DNA of 64,000 nucleotides. Source: Pseudomonas triticifolii. GTDB taxonomy: Bacteria > Pseudomonadota > Gammaproteobacteria > Pseudomonadales > Pseudomonadaceae. Of this stretch, positions 46,457-56,352 are shown piece after piece (position 1 is the stretch's first letter; every line of letters starts with the position of its first letter). Where the stretch lies: the NCBI RefSeq assembly GCF_014358015.1, contig NZ_JACONV010000002.1:372001-436000 (forward strand). The letters run 5' to 3'. The notes under the pieces are model-generated. The model made no database searches and was not told the origin of the DNA. It worked only from the letters and a program-made list of their open reading frames with translations. The translations under genes were made by a program, and so were the position numbers.

Positions 46457-47135
46457 GCACCGTGCGAATCAGACGCGGCGACTTGCCGGTGTCACGCAGA
46501 CGCTGACGCAGGCGGCTGACCGCCATGTCGACAATGCGCTCCAGCGGCATCAGCTCACGACCCCGGGTGGCGTTGCCAATGGTGTCGCGGTCCAGAATCT
46601 GCTGGGGATTATCGAGAAACAGTTTGAGCAAAGCGAAGTCTGCGCCGGACAGAATCACTTCCTCGCCATCGTTGTGAAACAGCCGATGGCTGACCATATC
46701 CAGGCGCCACTCATCGAACAGAATGACGTCGCCGCCAGGGCGCTCCTGACCGAACTGGGCGCGACGCAACAGCGCCTTGATACGCGCCTGAAGCTCGCGA
46801 GGGCTGAAGGGTTTGCCCAGGTAATCGTCGGCACCCAGTTCCAGGCCGATGACCCGGTCGGCCTCGTCGGAACTGGCGGTGAGCATGATGATCGGCACAT
46901 GGGGCTGGCGCGGATGCTGGCGCACCCATCGGCACAGACTGAAGCCGTCTTCGTCGGGCAGCATGACATCAAGAATCAACAAATCGCTGGGCGCTTCGTT
47001 GAAGGCCTGGCGAAAACCCGCGCCATCGCCGACCGTTCGCACCTGAAAACCGGCGCGGCTCAGGTAGGTGTCCAGCAACTCGCGAATCTCCTGGTCGTCA
47101 TCTACCAGCAGGATCGATTTACTGACTGAACTCAC
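46398..47135 (-). CDS. gltR: OmpR-family response regulator of glucose transport
   Basis: Regulates glucose transport genes. The 245-residue protein has a REC domain (LLVDDDQE, LLILDVMLPDEDG, LGKPFSPREL) and a winged-helix DNA-binding domain ending in PRLIRTVRGSGYLLA. The start is GTG with AAGGA upstream. It is upstream of gltS and downstream of glk, all on one strand. An AACAACAA motif lies in the leader. Confidence 0.93.
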   Translation of the reverse strand: MSSVSKSILLVDDDQEIRELLDTYLSRAGFQVRTVGDGAGFRQAFNEAPSDLLILDVMLPDEDGFSLCRWVRQHPRQPHVPIIMLTASSDEADRVIGLELGADDYLGKPFSPRELQARIKALLRRAQFGQERPGGDVILFDEWRLDMVSHRLFHNDGEEVILSGADFALLKLFLDNPQQILDRDTIGNATRGRELMPLERIVDMAVSRLRQRLRDTGKSPRLIRTVRGSGYLLAAQVNAQAGNGY

Positions 47136-47164
47136 GTATAGGGGTCCTTGTTGGCTGTCGACTT

Positions 47165-47172
47165 TTGTTGTT
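47165..47172 (-). promoter_or_regulatory. Hfq/Crc motif in the gltR leader
   Basis: AACAACAA on the minus strand, 29 bases before the gltR start, upstream of its AAGGA ribosome site and inside the short glk-gltR gap. Full match to AAYAAYAA but less close to the ribosome site than at gtsA. Confidence 0.5.
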
Positions 47173-47194
47173 ATGTGCCGTGATGGCCCTGGCT

Positions 47195-48160
47195 TCAGAT
47201 CGCTGAACCGAACGCCTGCTGCAGCGCCACGCCTGCTCCCATAAGACCGGGATACTCGGCGGTGACCAGCCAGACCGGCAAACCCTTGAAATAATCGCTC
47301 ATCACGCCCTTTTCGGCGAGGGCGCGCTTGAAACCGCTGGTCATGAAAAAGTCGGTGAAACGCGGGACCACACCACCGGTGATGTAGACGCCGCCCAGGC
47401 CGCCGACCGTCAGTACCTGATTGCCGACCACCCGCCCCAGGAAGACGCAGAACTGATCGAGCACCGCCGCCGCGACCGGGTCGCCTGCGAGGGCTGCCGT
47501 GGTGATTGCAGCCGGCGACTTGAGCTCAGGCTCGATATCGTCCAGCGCACAACTGACCTGATACAACAGCAACAGGCCCGCACCACTGAGGACCACTTCA
47601 GCACTGACATGCTCGTGCTCGGCCATCAGACGGGTCCACAGCAGCGCCTCGCGCGCCGTACCAATCGGCAGATCGACATGCCCGCCCTCGCCCGGCAAGG
47701 CCATCCAGCGGGTTTCGCTTTCCTTGATCAGGGTACCCACACCCAGCCCGGTACCAGGCCCGACAACGGCGCGCGGACGATCCGGCTTGCCGATCCCGTG
47801 ACAGACCGTCAGGTACTCATCGTCCTTGAGCCGGGTCATGCCCAGCGCCATGGCGGTGAAGTCGTTGATCAGCAACAGGTGGTCGACTTTCAGGTCGGCG
47901 CAGAACTGCTTACGGCTCAATTCCCAATGACTGTTGGTGAACTGGAACAGGTCGCCATCCACCGGCCCGGCCACTGCCAGGCAGACGTAGCCGATGTCGC
48001 CGCGCTGCAACTCCAGGTCCTGGAGGTAGACCTCAATGGCTTTCTCCGGCCCGACATAGTCGATGGTCGGGAATACCCGGACAGAATGCAGTGTGTCGTC
48101 TTCCCAGATGGCAAAACGTGCATTGGTACCGCCTATATCACCGACCAGGGCCAACTTCAC
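47195..48160 (-). CDS. glk: Glucokinase
   Basis: Phosphorylates glucose with ATP. The 321-residue protein has the bacterial glucokinase fold: [19 protein letters not shown] at residue 3, the [12 protein letters not shown] active-site block with the catalytic Asp, and [17 protein letters not shown] start (48158-48160) overlapping the edd stop. The edd-glk-gltR-gltS order is the known Pseudomonas arrangement. Confidence 0.96.
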   Translation of the reverse strand: MKLALVGDIGGTNARFAIWEDDTLHSVRVFPTIDYVGPEKAIEVYLQDLELQRGDIGYVCLAVAGPVDGDLFQFTNSHWELSRKQFCADLKVDHLLLINDFTAMALGMTRLKDDEYLTVCHGIGKPDRPRAVVGPGTGLGVGTLIKESETRWMALPGEGGHVDLPIGTAREALLWTRLMAEHEHVSAEVVLSGAGLLLLYQVSCALDDIEPELKSPAAITTAALAGDPVAAAVLDQFCVFLGRVVGNQVLTVGGLGGVYITGGVVPRFTDFFMTSGFKRALAEKGVMSDYFKGLPVWLVTAEYPGLMGAGVALQQAFGSAI

Positions 48161-49983
48161 TTAAGCGTCTCCAGACTAGAGGTAAAGGCGCTGGCGCCCT
48201 GCTCTGCGGAGCTGAAGGCCATGCGCATGAATCCAAACAGTTCCCGACCGCAACCGACACTGTTGTCGATCTGGCAAGTGGCAGGTTCTCTGGCGGTCAA
48301 TTCTGACGCCTCGACCAGAACTTGCAACGTCCCTTTCACGCCATCGACGCGAATCACGTCACCATTTCGCACAAGTGCCAAAGGGCCACCAACAAAGGCT
48401 TCCGGGCAGACGTGAATGGCGGCCGGGATCTTGCCCGAAGCACCGGACATCCGTCCATCGGTGACCAACGCGACCTTGAAACCGCGATCCTGCAACACAC
48501 CGAGAAACGGCGTCATCTTGTGCAGTTCAGGCATACCGTTGCAGCGCGGCCCCTGAAAACGCATGACCGCGACAAAATCGCGTTCCAGCTCGCCTGCCTT
48601 GAATGCGTCGGCGAGTTCCTGTTGATCCTGGAACACCCTGGCCGGGGCTTCGACGATCTGATGCTCAAGCGCCACGGCAGACACTTTCATCACGCCACGG
48701 CCCAGGTTGCCTTCCATGACCCGCAGGCCGCCTTCCGCAGAGAACGGACGGGACACAGGGCGCAGGATGTTCTCGTCCAGGCTTTCCAGCGGACCTTCGC
48801 GCCACACCAGTTTGCCGTCTTCGAGGAACGGCTCTTTGGTGTAGCGGCTCAGCCCATAGCCGGCCACGGTGTTGACGTTTTCATGCAGAAGACCGGCCGC
48901 CAGCAGTTCGCGGATCAGAAACGACATGCCGCCCGCTGCCTGGAAATGGTTGATGTCGGCCTTGCCGTTCGGGTAGACATGGCTGAGGGTCGGCACCACT
49001 TCCGACAGATCGGCCATGTCCTGCCAGGTCAGTTTGATACCAGCAGCCATGGCGATGGCAGGCATATGCAAGGTGTGGTTGGTCGAACCGCCCGTGGCGT
49101 GCAGGGCAACGATGGAGTTGACCAGCGAACGCTCGTCGACGATTTCGCCGATCGGCATGAAACTGCCGCTCTGCATGGTCAGGCGCGTCACCTGATGTGC
49201 AGCCTCGGCGGTCAGCGCATCACGCAGCGGGGTGTATGGGTTGACGAACGAGGCGCCGGGCAAATGCATGCCCATCACTTCCATCACCAACTGGTTGGTG
49301 TTGGCAGTGCCATAGAACGTGCAGGTGCCAGGGCCGTGATAGGACTTCATCTCCGAGTCCAGCAACTCTTCACGGGTCGCCTTGCCTTCGGCATAGCGTT
49401 GGCGTACGTCGGCTTTTTCCTTGTTGGAAATGCCGGACACCATCGGGCCGCCCGGTACGAACACCGTAGGCAGGTGACCGAAGCGCAACGCGCCCATCAT
49501 CAGACCCGGCACAATCTTGTCGCAGATACCCAGCATCAGCGCGCCGTCGAACATGTTGTGCGACAGCGCAACCGCCGTGGACATCGCAATCACTTCGCGG
49601 CTGGCAATCGCCAGTTCCATACCCGCCTCACCCTGCGTCACGCCATCGCACATGGCCGGGACACCACCGGCAAACTGACCGACCGAACCAATGTCACGTA
49701 AAGCCTGTTTGATCAGAGCAGGGAAGTGTTCGTAAGGCTGATGCGCCGAGAGCATTTCGTTGTAGGAGGACACGATGGCAATGTTGGCGGCGTTCATCAT
49801 CCGCAGGTTTTGCTTGTCTTCCGGGCCGCAGGCGGCAACGCCGTGAGCGAAGTTGGCACATTGGAGTTTGCCGCGCATCGGGCCATCGCTCGCTGCGCCG
49901 CGAATCAATTGGAGATAGCGCTGACGGGTATCGCGACTGCGAGCGATCAGACGCTCGGTTACCTCAAGAATGCGGGGATGCAT
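48157..49983 (-). CDS. edd: 6-phosphogluconate dehydratase
   Basis: Converts 6-phosphogluconate to KDPG using an iron-sulfur cluster. The 608-residue protein has IlvD/Edd family blocks: [50 protein letters not shown] and [17 protein letters not shown]. Cysteines in these blocks hold the cluster. ATG at 49983 is preceded by GGAG. The upstream intergenic region carries two candidate HexR operators. Confidence 0.96.
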   Translation of the reverse strand: MHPRILEVTERLIARSRDTRQRYLQLIRGAASDGPMRGKLQCANFAHGVAACGPEDKQNLRMMNAANIAIVSSYNEMLSAHQPYEHFPALIKQALRDIGSVGQFAGGVPAMCDGVTQGEAGMELAIASREVIAMSTAVALSHNMFDGALMLGICDKIVPGLMMGALRFGHLPTVFVPGGPMVSGISNKEKADVRQRYAEGKATREELLDSEMKSYHGPGTCTFYGTANTNQLVMEVMGMHLPGASFVNPYTPLRDALTAEAAHQVTRLTMQSGSFMPIGEIVDERSLVNSIVALHATGGSTNHTLHMPAIAMAAGIKLTWQDMADLSEVVPTLSHVYPNGKADINHFQAAGGMSFLIRELLAAGLLHENVNTVAGYGLSRYTKEPFLEDGKLVWREGPLESLDENILRPVSRPFSAEGGLRVMEGNLGRGVMKVSAVALEHQIVEAPARVFQDQQELADAFKAGELERDFVAVMRFQGPRCNGMPELHKMTPFLGVLQDRGFKVALVTDGRMSGASGKIPAAIHVCPEAFVGGPLALVRNGDVIRVDGVKGTLQVLVEASELTAREPATCQIDNSVGCGRELFGFMRMAFSSAEQGASAFTSSLETLK

Positions 49984-50103
49984 GTGATGAACTCCAGGCT
50001 AACGTCTATGGTCACCCGTAAAGACGGTTCCGATGATCGGGGCCGGATGCTGTGGCGCAAGGGCCTGATTTCGATCAATGGTGCATGCCTTTCAGGCTTG
50101 TAA

Positions 50104-50118
50104 TTGTAGATAAAACAA
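50104..50118. promoter_or_regulatory. Candidate HexR operator, edd side
   Basis: TTGT-AGATAAA-ACAA, a full match to the TTGT-N7-ACAA HexR operator. It lies in the divergent edd/gap region, about 120 bp before the edd start and about 85 bp before the gap start. Confidence 0.65.
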
Positions 50119-50165
50119 AATACTGCCACTAAAAAGGCTTGTTTTCTATTTTTATGAGAATAATC

Positions 50166-50180
50166 TTGTAATTCCAACAA
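50166..50180. promoter_or_regulatory. Candidate HexR operator, gap side
   Basis: TTGT-AATTCCA-ACAA, a second full match with the same N7 spacing, 62 bases from the first. It lies 23 bases before the gap start and overlaps an AAYAAYAA motif. Confidence 0.6.
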
Positions 50181-50183
50181 CAA
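50176..50183 (+). promoter_or_regulatory. Hfq/Crc motif in the gap leader
   Basis: AACAACAA on the plus strand, 19 bases before the gap start and upstream of its AAGGA ribosome site. Overlaps the right half of a HexR operator candidate. Confidence 0.55.
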
Positions 50184-50202
50184 ATTCATGAAGGACGGCT
50201 GT

Positions 50203-51204
50203 ATGACTCTTCGTATCGCAATCAACGGTTTTGGCCGCATCGGCCGCAACGTCCTACGCGCACTCTATACCCAAGGTTACCGGCAGGACCTGCAGGTCGT
50301 CGCCATCAACGATTTGGGCGATAGCGAAATGAACGCTCACCTCTTGCGCTTCGACACTGTACACGGCCCGTTCAGCGGCACAGTCGAATGCGACAAGGAA
50401 AGCCTGACGGTCAACGGCGACCGTATCTCCGTGAGCGCCATCCGCAACCCTGCAGAGCTGCCATGGAAGTCGCAGAATATCGATGTGGTGTTTGAATGCA
50501 CCGGCCTGTTCACCAGCCGTGATAAAGCGTCCGCCCACCTGACTGCCGGCGCACGCAAAGTCATCATCTCCGCTCCGGCCAGTGGCGCAGATGCGACCAT
50601 CGTCTACGGTGTGAACCACGACACGCTGCGTCAGTCGCACCAGATCATCTCCAGCGCTTCTTGCACCACCAACTGCCTGGCGCCGGTTGCCCAGGTGCTG
50701 CACCGTGAACTGGGTATCGAAAGCGGCCTGATGACCACCATTCACGCCTACACCAACGACCAGAATCTGATTGACGTCTACCACACCGACCCGTACCGCG
50801 CGCGTTCGGCCACCCAGTCGATGATCCCGAGCAAGACCGGTGCTGCCGAAGCGGTCGGCCTGGTGCTGCCTGAACTGGCTGGCAAGCTGACCGGCATGGC
50901 CGTACGGGTTCCCGTGATCAACGTGTCGCTGGTGGACCTGACCGTCACCCTGAAACGCGAAACCACCGCCGAAGAAGTCAACGCGCTGATGAAAGAAGCC
51001 AGTCAGCACTCCAAGGTACTGGGCTACAACACCCTGCCGCTGGTCTCCCACGACTTCAACCACAACCCGCTGTCGTCGATCTTCGACGCCAACCACACCA
51101 AAGTGAGCGGCAAGCTGCTCAAGGTGCTGTCCTGGTACGACAATGAGTGGGCGTTCTCCAACCGCATGCTGGACAACTGCCTGGCACTGCACAACGCCGA
51201 GTAA
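50203..51204 (+). CDS. gap: Glyceraldehyde-3-phosphate dehydrogenase
   Basis: Oxidises glyceraldehyde-3-phosphate with NAD and phosphate. The 333-residue protein has the N-terminal [18 protein letters not shown] and the catalytic [12 protein letters not shown] (active Cys). [12 protein letters not shown] near the C-terminus is also typical. ATG at 50203 is chosen over the in-frame ATG at 50188 because AAGGA lies between them. It is divergent from edd, the usual gap-1 arrangement in Pseudomonas. Confidence 0.97.
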   Translation: MTLRIAINGFGRIGRNVLRALYTQGYRQDLQVVAINDLGDSEMNAHLLRFDTVHGPFSGTVECDKESLTVNGDRISVSAIRNPAELPWKSQNIDVVFECTGLFTSRDKASAHLTAGARKVIISAPASGADATIVYGVNHDTLRQSHQIISSASCTTNCLAPVAQVLHRELGIESGLMTTIHAYTNDQNLIDVYHTDPYRARSATQSMIPSKTGAAEAVGLVLPELAGKLTGMAVRVPVINVSLVDLTVTLKRETTAEEVNALMKEASQHSKVLGYNTLPLVSHDFNHNPLSSIFDANHTKVSGKLLKVLSWYDNEWAFSNRMLDNCLALHNAE

Positions 51205-51300
51205 TGCATCCCGGCCCGGTCGTGCCGATGCTCTGCGTCGGCGCGCTCACTCGGCGCCGGACACACAAAATAAACAAGGCCCACTTGACCAACGACGCAG

Positions 51301-51317
51301 ATGATAAGCATTATCAT
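51301..51317. promoter_or_regulatory. Fur box upstream of the ECF sigma factor
   Basis: ATGATAA-GCA-TTATCAT, perfect 7-bp arms around 3 bases, matching the core of the GATAATGATAATCATTATC Fur consensus. It lies 29 bases before the sigma factor start, so iron repression is predicted. Confidence 0.85.
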
Positions 51318-51345
51318 TTGATTCAATCGCTGGTCGAGCCCGTCT

Positions 51346-51864
51346 GTGTCGCAGTCTCACTTCAACAATGTCTTTATCGCCCGCCGCGATGTGCTGTTGC
51401 GCACGTTGCAGCGCATGGTGGGCAACCGTAGCGCTGCCGAGGATCTGCTTCAGGAAACCTGGCTGCGTGTCAGTCGGGCGCTGAACGAACGCCCCATCGA
51501 TCATCTTGAGCCCTTCGTCTTCCAGACCGCGCGTAACCTGGCGCTGGACCATCTGCGTGCCCGGCGCATTCGGGGGCGTACGCTGATCGAAGACGTTCCG
51601 CCCGCCCAGCTGGAAAGCGTCGTGGCTCAACTGAGCGCGCCGGAAGATGCCGCTCACGCCAAACGCCTGATCGACAGCCTGAGCGCGAGTCTCAGCACCT
51701 TGACCCCGCGCCAGCAGTCGATCTTCACCCTCAGCCGGCTCAACGGGCAGAGTTATCTGCAAATCGCCGAACAGTTGAATGTCTCGGCCAGCACCGTACA
51801 AAAAGAACTGAAACTGATCATGGCGATCTGTGTAGGCGTCGTCTCAAGGCTTGACCCGCCCTGA
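51346..51864 (+). CDS. Iron-starvation ECF sigma factor (FecI/HxuI-like)
   Basis: Extracytoplasmic function sigma factor of 172 residues. Region 2 has AEDLLQETWLRVSRAL and FVFQTARNLALDHLRARR. Region 4 has LTPRQQSIFTLSRLNGQSYLQIAEQL and the helix-turn-helix NVSASTVQKEL. The start is GTG at 51346, with the Fur box just before it. It is followed by a FecR-like gene and a TonB receptor with a signalling domain, the standard cell-surface signalling set. Closest in layout to the HxuI/HxuR/HxuA haem system, but FecI-like naming is equally possible. Confidence 0.9.
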   Translation: MSQSHFNNVFIARRDVLLRTLQRMVGNRSAAEDLLQETWLRVSRALNERPIDHLEPFVFQTARNLALDHLRARRIRGRTLIEDVPPAQLESVVAQLSAPEDAAHAKRLIDSLSASLSTLTPRQQSIFTLSRLNGQSYLQIAEQLNVSASTVQKELKLIMAICVGVVSRLDPP

Positions 51865-51929
51865 GTGCTGTCGCAGGCTGCCAATCCGTCGCCCCGACCG
51901 ATACCGATTCAGGACCGCTGAGGAACACC

Positions 51930-52880
51930 GTGCCCCCAGAAACACCGGCGCAAGACGTGCTGAGCAACCGCGCAATGGATCAGGCCTTGACCTGGCTGAT
52001 TGAGCTGGAAGGCACTGACGCGCGACAAAACATGCTCTTTCAGGAATGGCTCAGCGCCGATCCTGAACACGCGCGTGCGTTCGACAAAGCCCAGGCAATC
52101 TGGAATGGCGCAACCGTGCAACAGGCTGCCGCGCAACTCGACGTACCCTGCAAGCGGACACCCTGGCAGCGCGCTCGTGCGCACTGGAAACCCTTGGCCA
52201 CGGCAGCGGTTGTACTGCTCACGGTGCTGAATTTCAGCAACCTGCCGCTACGCCTGCAGGCCGATCACTTGACCGTGGTCGGCGAGCGTCAGCGTCTGGA
52301 GCTGGCCGATGGGTCGCAGGTGTTGCTCAATACCGACTCGGCGTTCTCCAGCCAGATTGGTGACACGCAGCGTTCGGCGCGCCTTTACCAGGGCGAAGCG
52401 TACTTCAACGTGCCCGCCCGCCCCGGCCTGCCGATGGAAATCGAGGCCGGTCCCGTGCGCATGCGGGCCGACAGCACTGACTTTTCCGTGCGCTATCTGG
52501 ACGGCGTTGCCCAGGTGCAGGTCCAGCGGGGCGCGGTAAACGTGCAGGCCATTCGCGGCGACTCAAGCGTCAACCTCGGTGCCGGGGAAAGCGTACGCAT
52601 AGGACCTGGTGGCTTTGGCAGTCGAGAAAAACTCGACGCCAATCGCGATCTGGCCTGGGTACAAGGCCGCCTTGTTTTCGATAACTGCCCGCTGAACGAA
52701 GTGCTGGCCGAATTGCGTCGCTACTACCCGGGCTGGATCATCAACACCAATGCACAGCGAGGCCATGTGGCGGTGACCGGCAACTATCGTCTGGATAATC
52801 CGCTGGACGTGGTCCGCTCGCTGGCACACATCACCTCCGGCAGCGTGCACGAGATGCCTGCGCTGGTGATCATCAACTGA
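51930..52880 (+). CDS. FecR-family anti-sigma regulator
   Basis: Transmembrane regulator that passes the signal from the receptor to the sigma factor. The 316-residue protein has an N-terminal cytoplasmic DUF4880-type domain (ALTWLIELEGTDARQNMLFQEWL), one membrane segment near residues 90-106, and a periplasmic FecR domain with LELADGSQVLLNTDSAFS and ARLYQGEAYFNV. The C-terminal STN-interacting part has VTGNYRLDNPLDVVRSLA. GTG start preceded by GAGGAA. Confidence 0.92.
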   Translation: MPPETPAQDVLSNRAMDQALTWLIELEGTDARQNMLFQEWLSADPEHARAFDKAQAIWNGATVQQAAAQLDVPCKRTPWQRARAHWKPLATAAVVLLTVLNFSNLPLRLQADHLTVVGERQRLELADGSQVLLNTDSAFSSQIGDTQRSARLYQGEAYFNVPARPGLPMEIEAGPVRMRADSTDFSVRYLDGVAQVQVQRGAVNVQAIRGDSSVNLGAGESVRIGPGGFGSREKLDANRDLAWVQGRLVFDNCPLNEVLAELRRYYPGWIINTNAQRGHVAVTGNYRLDNPLDVVRSLAHITSGSVHEMPALVIIN

Positions 52881-52930
52881 CTGAACCTTTTTTTACTCGA
52901 TAGCTGCTGGTCGTTCGTCTAGTCATTGCC

Positions 52931-52955
52931 AATGCAAATTATTCTCATATGAGAA
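52931..52955. promoter_or_regulatory. Fur-like box and palindrome before the TonB receptor
   Basis: AATGCAAATTATTCTCATA at 52931-52949 resembles the Fur consensus. Overlapping it is a perfect 14-bp palindrome TTCTCATATGAGAA at 52942-52955. They lie 44-68 bp before the receptor start, suggesting direct iron control in addition to control by the sigma factor. Confidence 0.65.
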
Positions 52956-52998
52956 GCGTGCGCAACACTAGAACGAGAACCCACAGGGAGCGTTATCG

Positions 52999-55572
52999 AT
53001 GTCGTCCACCCCCACGCCCATTGCTCATCACCGAGCACGGTTTACCCTCTCTCTTTTGACGCTTGCAGTGCTCAGCGCCGGCTTGCCGATCACGTCAGCA
53101 AGCGCTGCCAGCGAGAATGCGAACCCCACTCGCGCCGCAGGCACCTACGCGTTTTCGATTGAACGACAGCCGCTGGTCTCGGCGCTGAACGCGTTCAGCC
53201 GTGTGACAGGCTGGCAGGTGGGCGTGTCCTCGGACCTCACACAAAACGTGACGTCATCGGGTGCCAACGGCAACCTGACACCCGCCAGAGCACTGGACGC
53301 TCTGCTGGCGGGCAGTCAGTTGAGCTACCGCTCACTGGGCAACAACACTGTGGTGCTGGAAAAACGCATCGCGGGCGTGATGGCGCTTGGGCAGATCACC
53401 GTCAGTGCCACCCGTCAGGCGCAGGATGTGGCCACCGTTCCCAGCACCGTCAGCGTGCATTCACGCGAAGAACTGGACCACCAGAACGTCAACACCCTTC
53501 GCGATCTGGTGCGCAATGAGCCGGGTGTGTCGGTCGGCGGAGCAGGCCAGCGGGCCGGCACCACGGGTTACAACATACGCGGCATCGACGGCGACCGAAT
53601 TCTGACCCAGGTCGACGGCGTCGAAGTGCCCGACAGTTTCTTCACCGGCCCTTACGCACAGACCCACCGCAACTACGTCGATCCCGAGATCGTCAAGCGC
53701 GTGGAAATCCTGCGTGGTCCGGCCTCGGCGCTGTATGGCAGCAGCGCCATCGGCGGCGTGGTGAGTTATTACACACTGGACCCGGACGACATCATCAAGC
53801 CCGGCAAGGACGTCGGTGCCCGCCTGAAAACCGGCTACAGCTCGGCCGATGAGAGCTGGCTGAATTCCGCCACGCTGGCCGCACGTCAAGGTGATGTCGA
53901 CGCTCTGCTGCACCTCAGCCAGCGCAACGGCCATGAAACCGAATCCTACGGCAGCACGGGCGGTACCGGCCTGAACCGCACGGAGGCCAATCCGCAAGAC
54001 GCGCGCACCACCAACGTCCTGGCCAAGCTGGGATGGAACTACGGCGACGGCTCGCGTCTGGGCCTGACCTACGAAAAGTACAAGGACGATCGCGACACAA
54101 ACCTGAAAAGCGCCGTCGGCGGGCCGTTCAACCTGGGCTCCGGGCTGGGCATGTATCAGTCGCGTGAAGGGAACGACACCATCACCCGTGAACGTTTCGG
54201 CGTTGAAAACAGTTTCGCCCTCGACAGCCTGCTGGTCGACAACGTCAAGTGGAGCCTGAACTACCAGACCGCCAAGACCGACCAGACCACGCAGGAGCGC
54301 TACTTCCCGTTCTCCCGTGACGTGAACCGCTCTCGCGAGACGGTGTATCAGGAGAAGCAGTGGATCTTCGATGCGCAGCTCGACAAGGCGTTTTCCATTG
54401 CCAGCACCGAACACGTGCTGACCTACGGCACGACCCTCAAGCAGCAGAAGGTCACCGGGCTGCGCAGCGGCAGCGCCACCTGCGCGCGGGTATTTGGCTC
54501 TTGCCGCGTATTGGGCGCCGACAGCCCAAGCGACCGGCTGGCGGCGACCAGCGACTTCCCGGACCCGACCATCAACAGCTACGCCCTGTTCGCTCAGGAT
54601 CAGATCAGCTGGAATAACTGGACCTTTCTGCCGGGCGTGCGCTACGACTACACGAAACTCGATCCGAAGATCACGCCTGAGTTTCTCAACTCGGTCAGCC
54701 TGACCGATGCCAGCCAGGCCAGTGACGAAAACAAGACCTGGCACCGCGTGTCGCCCAAACTGGGCGTGACCTACGCGTTGACCGACCAGTACACCTGGTA
54801 CGGCCAGTACGCCGAAGGTTTCCGCACACCATCGGCCAAAGCGCTTTACGGACGCTTCGAAAACCTGAGCGCAGGCTACGTGGTGGAGCCCAACCCAGAT
54901 CTGGAACCCGAGAAAAGCAAGAGCTATGAAACTGGTCTGCGCGGCCGCTTCGAGTCCGGCTCGTTCGACATCGCGGTGTTCTACAACACGTACCGCGACT
55001 TCATCAATGAAGACGCCATCACACCCGGCTACAGCGCGCTGACGTTCCAGTCCAACAACATCAAGCACGCCACCATCAAGGGTGCGGAGTTCAAGGGCCG
55101 TTTGAATCTGGACAGCTTCGGCGCTCCGCAAGGTCTGTACAGCCGGGCCTCCGTGGCTTACGCCCACAGCCGCAACAACGACACCGGCGCGCCCATTAAC
55201 AGCGTCAACCCACTGACCGGCGTGCTGGGCCTGGGTTACGAGCAGGAGCCCTACGGCGGCCTGCTGAGCCTGACGCTGGTCAAACGCAAGAACAGCGTGG
55301 ATGAAAGCACCTTCCATACCCCGGACGGCACCTCCAGCCAGTTCAAGACACCCGGCTTCGGCATCCTCGACCTGACCGGTTACTACAAGGTGACCGACGA
55401 TGTGACCGTCAATGCAGGCCTCTACAACCTGACCGACAGGAAGTACTGGTTGTGGGACGACGTACGCGGCTACGACGGTGTCGGTGAAGCAGGCGTAACC
55501 GCGCCAGCCAATCTCGAGCGCCTGACACAGCCGGGCCGCAACTTCAGCGTCAACGTGGTGTGGGACATCTGA
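52999..55572 (+). CDS. TonB-dependent haem-type receptor with signalling domain
   Basis: Outer-membrane receptor, 857 residues. It has a signal peptide (cleavage near ASA), an STN signalling domain (residues about 50-115, YAFSIERQPLVSALNAF), plug domain (about 140-250, with VEILRGPASALYGSSAIGG), and a 22-strand barrel ending in VWDI. The haem-receptor boxes are modified: FRTP for FRAP and NPDL for NPNL. The histidine commonly found between them is missing; two Tyr are there instead. With the downstream haem oxygenase, haem or a haem-protein is the likely ligand, but a siderophore cannot be excluded. Confidence 0.88.
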   Translation: MSSTPTPIAHHRARFTLSLLTLAVLSAGLPITSASAASENANPTRAAGTYAFSIERQPLVSALNAFSRVTGWQVGVSSDLTQNVTSSGANGNLTPARALDALLAGSQLSYRSLGNNTVVLEKRIAGVMALGQITVSATRQAQDVATVPSTVSVHSREELDHQNVNTLRDLVRNEPGVSVGGAGQRAGTTGYNIRGIDGDRILTQVDGVEVPDSFFTGPYAQTHRNYVDPEIVKRVEILRGPASALYGSSAIGGVVSYYTLDPDDIIKPGKDVGARLKTGYSSADESWLNSATLAARQGDVDALLHLSQRNGHETESYGSTGGTGLNRTEANPQDARTTNVLAKLGWNYGDGSRLGLTYEKYKDDRDTNLKSAVGGPFNLGSGLGMYQSREGNDTITRERFGVENSFALDSLLVDNVKWSLNYQTAKTDQTTQERYFPFSRDVNRSRETVYQEKQWIFDAQLDKAFSIASTEHVLTYGTTLKQQKVTGLRSGSATCARVFGSCRVLGADSPSDRLAATSDFPDPTINSYALFAQDQISWNNWTFLPGVRYDYTKLDPKITPEFLNSVSLTDASQASDENKTWHRVSPKLGVTYALTDQYTWYGQYAEGFRTPSAKALYGRFENLSAGYVVEPNPDLEPEKSKSYETGLRGRFESGSFDIAVFYNTYRDFINEDAITPGYSALTFQSNNIKHATIKGAEFKGRLNLDSFGAPQGLYSRASVAYAHSRNNDTGAPINSVNPLTGVLGLGYEQEPYGGLLSLTLVKRKNSVDESTFHTPDGTSSQFKTPGFGILDLTGYYKVTDDVTVNAGLYNLTDRKYWLWDDVRGYDGVGEAGVTAPANLERLTQPGRNFSVNVVWDI

Positions 55573-55587
55573 ACCGCGCACCAGCCC

Positions 55588-55618
55588 CACGCCGCCGAAT
55601 CCGACGGCGTGTTTTTTT
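55588..55618 (+). terminator. Intrinsic terminator after the TonB receptor
   Basis: CACGCCG and CGGCGTG arms followed by T7 (55612-55618). It lies 15 bases after the receptor stop and about 64 bases before the haem oxygenase start. Confidence 0.85.
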
Positions 55619-55681
55619 ACGCTCATGGGTTTGACCATTCGTCTATTCAACAAACCCTTTTGATCAGCAAGGAAGACCTCA

Positions 55682-56296
55682 ATGACACTCGAACAGATGC
55701 GTCCGGCCCTGCGCTCCCAACGCCTCAATCAGATTACCCACGCACCGCACGAACAGCTCGACAAGGCCGTCAAGGCACATGCCCCGTTCGACACCCTGAG
55801 CAGCTACGCGCGTTTTGTGGTCGCCCAGTACCTGTTTCAGGCCGAACTGCAGAGTGTGTACAACGACCCGGCGCTGCAGGCGATCATTGCCGACCTGCCT
55901 GCGCGCTGCCGGGCGGAGCAGGCCAGGGCTGACCTGGCGGACCTCGGTGTTCAAACGCCCTCGCCGGTTGCCGGTGCCGTGCAGCAGCCGACGCTTGCCC
56001 AGGCGCTGGGCTGGCTGTTCGTCTCCGAGGGTTCCAAGCTCGGCGCTGCGTTTCTGATCAAACGTGCCGTGGCGCTGAACCTCAGCGACAGCTTCGGTGC
56101 GCGTCACCTGGGTGAACCTGCTGGCGGTCGGGCGGCAGGCTGGAAAACCTTCATCAAGACCCTTGATGAACAGCCCCTCACAGCCGATCAGGAAGCTGAA
56201 CTGGATCAGGGCGCTGTCGCGGCGTTCGAGCGTTTCAACGTTCTGCTGCAGCACGCTTACGCCGAAGCGCCGATGGCCGAAGTGGCACACGCATGA
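55682..56296 (+). CDS. hemO: Haem oxygenase (HemO/PigA-like)
   Basis: Degrades haem to biliverdin, CO and iron. The 204-residue protein has the proximal His at residue 23 in HAPHEQLDK, the block FARFVVAQYLFQAEL-like (YARFVVAQYLFQAEL near residue 42), and the distal-helix pattern GWLFVSEGSKLGAAFL near residue 110, as in P. aeruginosa HemO (PigA). It follows the receptor after a terminator, with AAGGA before its start. Its presence supports a haem role for the receptor. Confidence 0.88.
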   Translation: MTLEQMRPALRSQRLNQITHAPHEQLDKAVKAHAPFDTLSSYARFVVAQYLFQAELQSVYNDPALQAIIADLPARCRAEQARADLADLGVQTPSPVAGAVQQPTLAQALGWLFVSEGSKLGAAFLIKRAVALNLSDSFGARHLGEPAGGRAAGWKTFIKTLDEQPLTADQEAELDQGAVAAFERFNVLLQHAYAEAPMAEVAHA

Positions 56297-56352
56297 AAAA
56301 GCGCCCGGTGCTGTTAAGCTGGCCGGGCTTTTCGAACCTGCCTGTAGGAAAC

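Noticed and set aside
53461..55728. Long 755-residue frame on the minus strand
   Set aside because: It lies opposite the TonB receptor, which has a complete signal, plug and barrel pattern. The minus-strand frame has no recognisable domain; it is a shadow of high-GC codon bias.
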